Positions 14,193 through 20,798 of a DNA stretch of 20,798 nt are shown piece after piece. The notes beneath the pieces were generated by a model, which was given only the letters and a program-made list of their open reading frames with translations, was not told where the DNA came from and searched no databases. The position numbers were made by a program, and so were the translations under genes. Origin of the DNA: CAYRVF01 sp964427535 (lineage in GTDB: Bacteria > Chloroflexota > Ktedonobacteria > Ktedonobacterales > JADMIN01); NCBI GenBank assembly GCA_964427535.1, contig CAYRVF010000093.1, forward strand, positions 1 to 20,798. Direction: 5' to 3'. Positions within the stretch are counted from its first letter, which is position 1. The number at the start of each line of letters is the position of its first letter.

Positions 14193-15512
14193 ATGAAGAC
14201 CGAGTCGAGCGAGCCACAGCCGAGCATGCTGCCCGATGACGATCCACACGAGGCGATCTCGGAGGCGGCGTCAGTGGAGGTGGCGGGGCGGAGGCGGAGC
14301 ACCTGGGCGGCGCTCAGACACCGCGACTACGCGCTGCTCTTCTGGGGCCAGCTCATCTCGGCGGCGGGCACGCAGGTGCAAGTAGTGGTGGTCGGCTGGC
14401 AGGTCTACCTGCTCACGCATTCGGCTGTCGCGCTGGGCCTTATCGGTCTATTCCAGGCGATTCCGCGGCTGCTCTTCTCGCTGGTGGGCGGTGTCTTCGC
14501 CGACGTCTTCGACCGTAGGCGTCTGCTGCTCGCCGTCAACGCCCTGCTAGCCTGCCTCTCGGCAGTCCTTGCCGTGACGACGGCGCTGAACCTCGTCAAC
14601 ATCGTCATCATCTACATCGTCGTCTTGTTCTCGGCGACGATTTCCTCGTTCGAGTTCCCCACCCGGCAGGCGATCATTCCGACCCTAGTGCCGCGTGATG
14701 AGATGGCCAGCGCGCTCTCGCTGAGCACCGTGGCGATGCAGCTTACCTTCATCGTCGGCTCGGCGGCGGGCGGCTTCATCCTCGCGGCTATCGGCATCGC
14801 GAACAGCTACTGGCTCGACGTGGCCTCCTACGTCGTCGTGATCGGTGCGATTGTGCTGATGGTGGTGCCGCGCGTTCCCGTGGAGAAGCGGGCACAGGCG
14901 GGCCTCGGCGCGCTGGCCGAGAGCTGGCGCTTCCTGCGGGCGCATCCGGTGATACTGGGCGTGCTCTCACTCGACTTCTGCGCCACGTTCTTCGGCTCGC
15001 CGCGTGCGCTCTTCCCGGTCTACGCCAGCGCCATTCTGCACGTCGGCCCCACGGGTCTTGGTGTGCTCGCCGCCGCGACCTCCGTCGGCGCCATCGCGTT
15101 CACGCCGTTCACCGGACGTATCTCGCGTGTCGGGCGGCAGGGGCTGGGCGTCACGCTCGCGATCGTGGTCTGGGGGGTCTGCATCGTCGCGTTCGGCTTC
15201 TCGACCGGCCCGCTCTGGCTCTCCGCGCTCTTCCTGGCGGGGGCGGGCGCGGCGGACATGGTGAGCATGATTCTGCGCGGGCTCGTGGTGCAGCTCCTGG
15301 TGCCCGACGAGCTACGCGGGCGCATCAGCGCGGTCAACGCGATGTTCGTCATCGGCGGCCCGACGCTGGGGCAGGTGGAGTCAGGCATCATCGCGGGCGT
15401 CGCCTCGCCAGTCTTCTCGGTCGTCAGCGGCGGCGTCGCATGTATCGTCGCGGCGCTGGCGGTTGCCTTCCTCGTGCCGGGCCTGCTCAGCGTGCGCGTG
15501 AAACCTCGCTAG
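14193..15512 (+). CDS. MFS transporter, MFS_3 / EntS-like (DHA3) family
   Basis: A 439-residue inner-membrane protein with about 12 hydrophobic segments after a polar, acidic N-terminal leader of about 45 residues. The first helix has LRHRDYALLFWGQLISAAGTQ, seen here as RHRDYALLFWGQ and ISAAGTQVQ, typical of MFS_3 exporters. The loop GGVFADVFDRRRLL is the motif A equivalent. FEFPTRQAIIPTLVPRDE and LVPDELRGRISAVNAMF are further family blocks. Known relatives export enterobactin or macrolides; the substrate here is unknown. The ATG at 14193 is preferred over an upstream ATG at 14130, because that one would precede the predicted transcription start and lacks a ribosome binding site, while GGCGGAG lies just before 14193. 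It is divergent from the DHA2 transporter. Confidence 0.9.
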   Translation: MKTESSEPQPSMLPDDDPHEAISEAASVEVAGRRRSTWAALRHRDYALLFWGQLISAAGTQVQVVVVGWQVYLLTHSAVALGLIGLFQAIPRLLFSLVGGVFADVFDRRRLLLAVNALLACLSAVLAVTTALNLVNIVIIYIVVLFSATISSFEFPTRQAIIPTLVPRDEMASALSLSTVAMQLTFIVGSAAGGFILAAIGIANSYWLDVASYVVVIGAIVLMVVPRVPVEKRAQAGLGALAESWRFLRAHPVILGVLSLDFCATFFGSPRALFPVYASAILHVGPTGLGVLAAATSVGAIAFTPFTGRISRVGRQGLGVTLAIVVWGVCIVAFGFSTGPLWLSALFLAGAGAADMVSMILRGLVVQLLVPDELRGRISAVNAMFVIGGPTLGQVESGIIAGVASPVFSVVSGGVACIVAALAVAFLVPGLLSVRVKPR

Positions 15513-15655
15513 CGGCGGAGCGCCGGTCCCCGCTGGAATCCGTCCGGACACGCGGCCCCCTCCTCGATGCGGCACGCCTTCTGCGTTCATGATTCTGTGC
15601 CGATGAGTGTGGCATGTGGCGTCTGTCGCGCCGAGCGTCGGATGCTGGAGGAAGG

Positions 15656-15916
15656 ATGTCCAAACCGATGAGGATGATGAAACATCGCCCCTGCCGCACT
15701 GGCGGCTGCACGGAGAGCGCGGCGGAACCGTGTTTTGAATGTGGCGCCTGGCAGTGTAACGCGCATCTGCACACCCTCCACATTCCGACCTACGACGGCA
15801 CCTTCCGCGAGCGCGTCTGCGCCGACTGCTATCAGGCGCACATCGGTGCCGATGGCCCCTTTGGTCCTGCGATACTCGAGCAGCTGCCGGGCGATGGACC
15901 CGTAATCGCCTTCTAA
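15656..15916 (+). CDS. Small Cys/His-rich putative zinc-binding protein
   Basis: An 86-residue protein with a dense set of possible metal ligands: C13, C18, C26, C29, C34, H37, H42, C55 and C58. The order is C-x4-C, C-x2-C, C-x2-H, H, then C-x2-C. This is enough for two zinc ions and recalls AN1 or B-box cross-braced fingers, but I do not recognise the family and the match is by eye. The C-terminal 25 residues lack cysteine and end in a hydrophobic tail. The start at 15656 follows GGAGG by 4 bases, a tight spacing; further in-frame ATGs at 15668, 15674 and 15677 are possible. It lies 143 bases after the MFS gene and 110 before the oxidoreductase. No nucleic acid or partner can be assigned. 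Confidence 0.65.
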   Translation: MSKPMRMMKHRPCRTGGCTESAAEPCFECGAWQCNAHLHTLHIPTYDGTFRERVCADCYQAHIGADGPFGPAILEQLPGDGPVIAF

Positions 15917-15958
15917 GACCATCCTCAGCGGCATCCTCACAGGCTCCTCCGCGCGCGG

Positions 15959-15989
15959 TTGCGCCAGGCGAGCATGCATGCCGTACAAT
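15959..15989 (+). promoter_or_regulatory. Possible promoter of the quinone oxidoreductase
   Basis: A good -10 TACAAT (15984-15989) has a weak -35 TTGCGC (15959-15964) at 19-base spacing. It would give a leader of about 30 bases before the ATG at 16027. Confidence 0.45.
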
Positions 15990-16026
15990 CGATTTCGGCG
16001 ACAGAAATGAGAACGGAGAGAAATCG

Positions 16027-17004
16027 ATGCGTGCGGTGGTCATAACCCGGCCAGGTGGAGTCGAGGTGCTGGAGGTACGTGAGGTCGAGACGCCAGAGCC
16101 AGTGGGCGACCAGGTGCGCGTGCGGGTACACGCGGCGGGACTCAATCGCGCCGATCTGGCACAGCGCAGAGGCTTTTATCCCGCGCCGCCCGGCTCACCA
16201 TCCGACATCCCCGGCATGGAGTTCGCGGGCACCGTGGACAAGCTCGGCCCGCTCGCGACGCAAGCGCGGGTTGGGCAGCGGGTCATGGGCCTCGCGGGCG
16301 GCGGCGCACAAGCGGAATACATCCTGGTACACGACGGCCTGCTCGTCGAGATTCCCGAACGGCTCGATTTCGTGCAGGCCGCGGGCGTGCCGGAGGTCTT
16401 CATCACCGCGCACGACGCGCTCTTCACCCAGGCACGGCTCTCGATGGGCGAGCGCGTGCTGATCCACGCGGCGGGCAGCGGGGTCGGCACGGCGGCGGTT
16501 CAGCTGGCGCACGCGACGGGCGCGGTCACCTATGGCACCTCACGCACGCCCGAGAAGCTGGAGCGCGCGAAAACCCTCGGCCTGGCCTTCGCGCTCCCTG
16601 CGGGCGACTTCGCGGCGGAGGTGCGGCGGCTGACGGAGGGCGCGGGCGTGCATGTCGTGCTCGATACCATCGGTGCGGCCTATCTCGCTCAGAACATCGA
16701 CGCGCTGGGGCCGTGGGGGCGTATGGTCTGCCTGGCGACGATGGGCGGCTCGGAGGGCACTATCAGTCTCGGCCTGCTGATGGGCAAGCGCCTCACCGTC
16801 CGGGGGTCCACCATGCGTTCGCGCACGCTCGAAGAGAAGCTCACTGCGACACGCCTCTTCGCGACGCACGTCCTCCCGCTGCTAGCGGACGGCACTGTGC
16901 GCCCGATCATCGAGCGCGCCTATCCGCTCGACGAGATACGCGCCGCCCACGAAGCGCTGGAGCGCAACACCGCCTTCGGCAAGATCGTCGTGACGCTGGA
17001 CTAG
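16027..17004 (+). CDS. Zinc-independent NADPH:quinone oxidoreductase, PIG3-like
   Basis: A 325-residue medium-chain dehydrogenase/reductase of the quinone oxidoreductase branch, probably cytosolic and NADPH-dependent. The N-terminal GroES-like domain has VRVHAAGLNRADLAQRRGFYP (from about residue 33, seen as HAAGLNRADL) and PPGSPSDIPGMEFAG. These are typical of the PIG3/TP53I3 group. The nucleotide-binding loop AAGSGVGTAA is at 148-157. The structural-zinc cysteines of alcohol dehydrogenases are absent. The C-terminus AHEALERNTAFGKIVVTL is the usual family end. The start at 16027 has GGAGAG about 6-7 bases upstream. It has no overlap with its neighbours and seems to be its own unit. The natural substrate may be quinones or other reactive carbonyl compounds. 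Confidence 0.92.
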   Translation: MRAVVITRPGGVEVLEVREVETPEPVGDQVRVRVHAAGLNRADLAQRRGFYPAPPGSPSDIPGMEFAGTVDKLGPLATQARVGQRVMGLAGGGAQAEYILVHDGLLVEIPERLDFVQAAGVPEVFITAHDALFTQARLSMGERVLIHAAGSGVGTAAVQLAHATGAVTYGTSRTPEKLERAKTLGLAFALPAGDFAAEVRRLTEGAGVHVVLDTIGAAYLAQNIDALGPWGRMVCLATMGGSEGTISLGLLMGKRLTVRGSTMRSRTLEEKLTATRLFATHVLPLLADGTVRPIIERAYPLDEIRAAHEALERNTAFGKIVVTLD

Positions 17005-17094
17005 TCACCTCTTCCGCGCGCCAGCCTCCTCGACGAAGGCTGCGTGTGTCCATCGTGACCGCAGCGAATGAGATTATGAGTCGCATTCCGGCGC

Positions 17095-17127
17095 CATCAC
17101 ACAGGGGACATCACACAGGGGACATCA
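17095..17127. repeat. Short tandem repeat, 14-base unit, about 2.4 copies
   Basis: CATCACACAGGGGA occurs at 17095-17108 and again at 17109-17122, followed by a partial third copy (CATCA). It lies upstream of the VOC gene. Apart from this, the gap 17005-17220 holds only a weak 6-base-stem hairpin (17022-17042) and a doubtful promoter. Confidence 0.8.
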
Positions 17128-17130
17128 GCC

Positions 17131-17159
17131 TTCTGTCGGCGACATGGATGTGGTATAGC
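17131..17159 (+). promoter_or_regulatory. Doubtful promoter of the VOC gene
   Basis: TGG followed by TATAGC (17154-17159) resembles an extended -10. The candidate -35 TTCTGT (17131-17136) has the correct 17-base spacing but poor match. Confidence 0.25.
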
Positions 17160-17220
17160 ATCCACAAGGCAAGACTCGCTTGCCCGTGGTTGCGACCCTA
17201 TCCAGAAGGAGGCGACGCAC

Positions 17221-17598
17221 ATGCTTGCGGATCTGCAGGTCTTTCCCACGTTGCCCGCGTCTAACCTGGATCGCGCCAGACAATTCTATACAGAGCAGTT
17301 GGGGCTTACTCCCGAGACTGATCCGAGCGGAGACCTCACGTTCCGCTGTGGTGGCGGCAGTCAATAGTTTGTGTTCGCCTCACGGGGAACCGCCAGCGGA
17401 AGCCACACCCAGGCAGGCTGGGTGACGAACGACATCGAGAGCGAGGTAGCAGACCTCAAGTCGCGCGGTGTGGTCTTCGAAGAATACGACCTCCCTGGTC
17501 TGAAGACGGTGAACAGCATCGCGACCATGGGCCCCGCGAAGTCCGCGTGGTTCAAGGACAGCGAGGGCAACCTGCTCGCCGTGACCCAGTTGAGCTAA
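17221..17598 (+). pseudogene. VOC/glyoxalase-family protein interrupted by TAG at codon 49
   Basis: Read through, this frame gives a 125-codon vicinal-oxygen-chelate (glyoxalase-like) protein of normal length. LPASNLDRARQFYTEQLGL is the first repeat, then FRCGGGSQ, and after the stop FVFASRGTASG, AGWVTNDIESEVADLKSRGV and AWFKDSEGNLLAVTQ. The TAG at 17365-17367 falls between GSQ and FVF in an otherwise intact frame. One base change from a Leu, Tyr, Trp or Gln codon would explain it. The gene has an excellent AGAAGGAGG ribosome binding site before the ATG at 17221, and no frameshift. A GTG at 17371 could restart translation of the 75-residue C-terminal half, but no good ribosome binding site precedes it. 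It is either a recent pseudogene or a sequence error. The members of this family have varied substrates, and none can be assigned. Confidence 0.85.
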
Positions 17599-17698
17599 CA
17601 CACACCCCCATCGTCGGCGCTTCGCGCGCCTATCCTCGCCGCACGAGCGCTACGATGGTGCCTTCTCGCACAGGCTACCCGCACCTGGCCTCCGTCGC

Positions 17699-17730
17699 CT
17701 ATAGGGGCGAGGCATGCTTTGCCCCTATAG
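17699..17730. repeat. Perfect inverted repeat with CATGC core
   Basis: CTATAGGGGC (17699-17708) and GCCCCTATAG (17721-17730) are perfect complements around a 12-base centre that contains GCATGC. It can form a stable hairpin in the convergent gap between the VOC gene and the beta-propeller gene. No T-run follows on either strand. Confidence 0.75.
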
Positions 17731-17731
17731 T

Positions 17732-17774
17732 ACGAATGGCACCGACGAATGGCGCCAAGCGAATGGCGCCGAGC
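17732..17774. repeat. Tandem degenerate repeat containing GAATGGCRCC
   Basis: Three copies of a 13-14-base unit (GAATGGCACCGAC, GAATGGCGCCAAGC, GAATGGCGCCGAGC) lie head to tail. The related ATGGCGCC appears once in the 9889-9963 repeat copy, which suggests expansion inside the same element. Confidence 0.6.
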
Positions 17775-17850
17775 GTATCACCATTCCCCTTTGCCACCCT
17801 GCCCGCCACACGACCCCTTCCCTCTAAGGGAAGGGGGTAGGGGGTGAGGT
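17763..17850. repeat. C/G-rich palindromic repeat, second copy of the 9889-9963 type
   Basis: This shares with 9889-9963 the order ATGGCGCC, TCACCATTCCC, the identical 20-mer CCACACGACCCCTTCCCTCT (17806-17825), and GGGGGTAGGGGGT. On the minus strand CCCTTCCC can pair with GGGAAGGG over a 5-base loop, placed just downstream of the beta-propeller gene, so it may act as its terminator. Confidence 0.7.
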
Positions 17851-17865
17851 TCTGCTCAAGGGGCA

Positions 17866-20798
17866 CTACCCGCCAAACGACGGCGCGGGCACGTCCGCGG
17901 GCTCTCCGGCGTCGGCAGTGACGAATGGCAGCCGCGCGTCGCGGAGCAGGCCTGTCAACGCCTGCACGTCCGTCTCGGTGACTTCGCGCAGCCGCTGAAG
18001 CTGGGCATCTACCCGTGCTGAAAGCTCGGCAAAGACCTCGTGTTGCTGCCGGGTCGGCGCTACATCGGCGCTGGCGACCGAGGCGTAGAGCTCCGCCAGC
18101 TTGATGTTGAGCTTCACCGGGAAGCGCAGTGTGTCGTCGTCCTCCAGCGCGCGCGTCTGAATCAGCTCCTGCTCGATCTCGTCGAGTTGGCGCTGGATGC
18201 CGCCCGCAAGCTCGTCGATCCGCTCGTGCTCGGGCGTCTCCGCCGCGCGCCTGGCCCACTCGCTCGCCTGTCGCCGCAGCGAACGCGCCGCCCGCACCGC
18301 CTCGTGCGTCGCGCTGATCTTGTCGCGGATGGCGAGCAGCAGGTCGAACTGCGCTCGCATGTCCTCAGACGACGTCGTCACGCGCGGGTCGAGACGCGTC
18401 TCGAAGGGCTGCGTGAATGTCTCGCCGTTGACCTCCAGCCGCACGGAATAGCGTCCCGGCGGCACGACCGGCCCGGCGACGACGCCGTTGCGCGTGACAT
18501 AGCCCTCCACCGGCGTGCCTGGCGGCGTGCGCATGTCCCAGTAGAACCGGTTGAGGCCGGCCTCTTTGGCGACGACCGGATCGGGCTGCTCGCGGGTGAA
18601 CTCGCCGGTGCTCGTGCGGGGGTCGCCCGCGAACGAGATGCGCCGCTTGTGCTCCTCGCTGCTGTAGCTGACGATCGGCGTGCCCGCCTCGTCGAGGAAG
18701 GTCAACGTGACCGGGCCTTCGGGCTTCGCTTTCAGCAGGTAGGTGACGTAGACGCCATCCTTCGGGTTCTCGCCCGCCTCGGCGTAGACCCGCACCTTCT
18801 CGCCGTCTGGCCGCGACACTTCGCGGTAGCCCGACTCCCAGGCGCCGCTCCTCAGATAGTTGACGCCAGGGAGCGTCGGTCCGCCCGGCTCGCCGTCGCC
18901 ACCGAAGCGCACCGCCGGACGGGGAGCGAACAGGTGCGCAGACGCCGCGCGCACCTCGTCGGTCATCTGCCGCAGCGGCGTCACGTCGTCGAGCACCCAG
19001 AAGGACCGACCATGTGTGGCGGCGATCAGGTCACTGTCCTTCACCACCAGATCATGCACCGGCACGACCGGCAGATTCTGGCGCAACGACTCCCAGTGGG
19101 CGCCGTCGTCGAACGAGACATACACGCCCGTCTCCGTGCCTGCGTAGAGCAGCCCGCGCCGCTCCGGGTCCTCGCGAATCACGCGCGCGAAGACATCCTC
19201 GGGCAGGCCGGAGGTGATGAGCGTCCAGTGCTCGCCGTAGTCGTCCGTGCGGAAGAAATACGGGCGGAAGTCGTCCAGCTTGTAGCGATTGGCCGCGATG
19301 TAGGCCACCCCCGGATCGTGCGGCGACGCCTCGATGATCGAGACCAGCGACCACTCAGGCAGGCCCACCGGAGTCACGTTCTGCCAGGTCGCGCCTCCGT
19401 CGCGGGAGAGATGCACCAGCCCGTCATCCGAGCCAGCCCAGAAGACGCCCCGTTGCACCGGCGACTCCGCGAAGGCGAAGATCGTCGCGTAATACTCGGT
19501 GCCACAGTTGTCGAGCGTGATTGGCCCGCCGGAATCTCCCAAGCGGCTCTCGTCCGCACGGGTCAGGTCCGGGCTGATGGCCTCCCAGTTCGAACCCTCG
19601 TCGGTCGAGCGGAAGAGCCGGTTGCCCGCCGTGAAGAGCACGTTCGGATCGTGCGGCGAGAGATGAATGGGAAAGGTCCACTGGAAGCGGTAGCGCGCGT
19701 CTCGCGCGGGCCAGCCCATGTCGGCCTCGGGCCAGACGCTGATGTCGCGCAGTTGCGCCGTGCGCCGGTCGAAGCGGCTGAGATAGCCCTGGTAGCTGCC
19801 CGCATACGTGACATAGGGGTCGTCCGGGTGGACGGCGATGTAGCCGCTCTCGCCGCCGCCGATCTCCTCGTAGGTGGCGGGCAGAATGTCGCCGAAGGGC
19901 GCGCGGCTGGGCACGCTGATGGTGGTGTTATCCTGCTGAGCGCCATAGATGCGATAGGGCGTCGCAGTGTCGGCGATGACGTGATAAAACTCGGCGGTCG
20001 GCTGGTTATAGACGCTCGACCACGCGTCGCCGCCGGTGAAGGTGACGCACGCCCCGCCGTCGTTGCCCTCGATCATGCGCTGCGGATTGCGCGGGTCGAT
20101 CCACAGGTCGTGGTTGTCGCCGTGGGGGATGGAGCGCCGCTCGAAGGTGCGCCCGCCGTCGGTCGAGCGCCATAGCCGCACGTTCAGCACCCACAGAATC
20201 TCAGGGTTCTGCGGATCGGCGACGAGATGCTGATAATACCAGGGGCGCTGGCGGATCCCCCGATCGTCGCAGGTGCGCGCCCAGGTGGCGCCGCCGTCGT
20301 CCGAGCGGAAGACGCCGCCATCCCCGGCCTCCACGATGGCCCAAACACGCCCAGCGCGGGCAGGCGAGACGGCCACGCCGATCTTGCCGACCGTGCCCGT
20401 TGGAAGGCCTTTGTTACGGGTCACCTCCGTCCAGGTGTCGCCGCCGTCGGTCGAGCGGAAGAGCCCGCAACCCTCGCCGCCGCTGATGAGCGCATGCGGC
20501 AGCCGGCGTGCCCGCCACATCGCCGCGAAGAGGATGCGCGGGTTGTTGGGGTCCATCGAGAGCTCGTTCGCGCCGACGTCCTCGCCGCGCGAGAGCACAT
20601 GGTCCCATGTGCGCCCGCCGTCGGTCGAGCGATAGATGCCGCGCTCGGGATTCGGTCCGTGGGCGTGACCGAACGCGGCGACGTAGACGACGTCCGGATT
20701 CTGTGGATGAACGCGAATCTTGGCGATGTTGCGCGTCTCCTCCAGTCCGAGGTGTGTCCAGGTGGCGCCGCCGTCGGTCGACTTGTACACGCCGTCGC
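17866..20798 (-). CDS. Asp-box (BNR) beta-propeller, sortilin/VPS10-like protein, 5' partial
   Basis: At least 976 residues; the N-terminus lies beyond the window, since the frame is open to the edge. About nine Asp-box turns are visible: KSTDGGATW, RSTDGGRTW, RSTDGGDTW, RSDDGGATW, RSTDGGRTF, RSTDEGSNW, SRDGGATW, RTDDYGEHW and SFDDGAHW. They form one or two beta-propellers of the sortilin/VPS10 type over roughly residues 1-610. After a linker (VLDDVTPLRQM) comes an Ig/FlgD-like beta-sandwich region (VTLTFLDEAGTPIV to PPGRYSVRLEVNG). A helical, coiled-coil-prone C-terminal region of about 170 residues follows. Such proteins are often annotated as glycosyl hydrolases, but no catalytic residues can be identified and a binding role is as likely. 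Relatives are usually exported; the signal peptide cannot be seen here. The protein ends in PAPSFGG just before the C/G-rich hairpin. Confidence 0.88.
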   Translation of the reverse strand, partial: DGVYKSTDGGATWTHLGLEETRNIAKIRVHPQNPDVVYVAAFGHAHGPNPERGIYRSTDGGRTWDHVLSRGEDVGANELSMDPNNPRILFAAMWRARRLPHALISGGEGCGLFRSTDGGDTWTEVTRNKGLPTGTVGKIGVAVSPARAGRVWAIVEAGDGGVFRSDDGGATWARTCDDRGIRQRPWYYQHLVADPQNPEILWVLNVRLWRSTDGGRTFERRSIPHGDNHDLWIDPRNPQRMIEGNDGGACVTFTGGDAWSSVYNQPTAEFYHVIADTATPYRIYGAQQDNTTISVPSRAPFGDILPATYEEIGGGESGYIAVHPDDPYVTYAGSYQGYLSRFDRRTAQLRDISVWPEADMGWPARDARYRFQWTFPIHLSPHDPNVLFTAGNRLFRSTDEGSNWEAISPDLTRADESRLGDSGGPITLDNCGTEYYATIFAFAESPVQRGVFWAGSDDGLVHLSRDGGATWQNVTPVGLPEWSLVSIIEASPHDPGVAYIAANRYKLDDFRPYFFRTDDYGEHWTLITSGLPEDVFARVIREDPERRGLLYAGTETGVYVSFDDGAHWESLRQNLPVVPVHDLVVKDSDLIAATHGRSFWVLDDVTPLRQMTDEVRAASAHLFAPRPAVRFGGDGEPGGPTLPGVNYLRSGAWESGYREVSRPDGEKVRVYAEAGENPKDGVYVTYLLKAKPEGPVTLTFLDEAGTPIVSYSSEEHKRRISFAGDPRTSTGEFTREQPDPVVAKEAGLNRFYWDMRTPPGTPVEGYVTRNGVVAGPVVPPGRYSVRLEVNGETFTQPFETRLDPRVTTSSEDMRAQFDLLLAIRDKISATHEAVRAARSLRRQASEWARRAAETPEHERIDELAGGIQRQLDEIEQELIQTRALEDDDTLRFPVKLNIKLAELYASVASADVAPTRQQHEVFAELSARVDAQLQRLREVTETDVQALTGLLRDARLPFVTADAGEPADVPAPSFGG

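Noticed and set aside
17095..17127. CRISPR-like array at the 14-base tandem repeat
   Set aside because: The repeats are contiguous with no spacers and number only 2.4 copies. No cas genes are in the window.
18040..20175. Very long plus-strand open frame (over 700 codons) opposite the beta-propeller gene
   Set aside because: It is a mirror of the GC-rich codon pattern of the minus-strand gene. Its translation is Arg/Ala/His-rich without any family motif, while the minus strand shows repeated Asp-boxes.

Overview
This is a GC-rich bacterial chromosomal window. The gene content fits a Chloroflexota-like bacterium: T-box control of a Trp-tRNA synthetase gene, a large Asp-box (sortilin-like) beta-propeller protein, and dispersed C/G-rich intergenic palindromes. 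No rRNA or marker gene is present, so the phylum is an inference.

Positions 13-9033 (all minus strand) hold a tryptophan supply module. From 5' to 3' it has a sigma70-type promoter, a T-box riboswitch with a UGG (Trp) specifier and an intrinsic terminator, trpS, and then after only 47 bases trpE, trpG, a stand-alone B3/4-domain protein, trpD, a metallo-beta-lactamase-fold hydrolase, a trpC-trpF fusion and trpB. Most trp junctions overlap by 4-20 bases, so translation is probably coupled. Charging of tRNA-Trp may therefore control both the synthetase and the pathway. Two non-canonical genes (B3/4 and MBL fold) sit inside the operon. The trpB frame is cut by a TGA exactly where a conserved glycine is expected, although the conserved protein sequence continues beyond it.

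Positions 9111-11496 (minus) carry moaE and moaD (the two subunits of molybdopterin synthase) and the M17 leucyl aminopeptidase gene pepA. Between moaD and pepA lies an element of about 155 bp with inverted C/G-rich ends. Positions 11588-14015 (minus) carry an orphan single-domain response regulator with a clear promoter and a DHA2-type MFS transporter. The transporter is divergent from a second MFS transporter (14193-15512, plus), and palindromes lie in the shared intergenic region.

Positions 15656-17598 (plus) carry a small Cys/His-rich putative zinc protein, a PIG3-like quinone oxidoreductase and a VOC/glyoxalase-family gene interrupted by a TAG. A repeat-rich convergent intergenic region follows. 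The window ends inside a large minus-strand Asp-box beta-propeller protein whose N-terminus lies beyond position 20798.

The most interesting parts are the T-box-led trpS-trp cluster with its two accessory enzymes, the two single-codon nonsense interruptions, and the dispersed palindromic repeat family.
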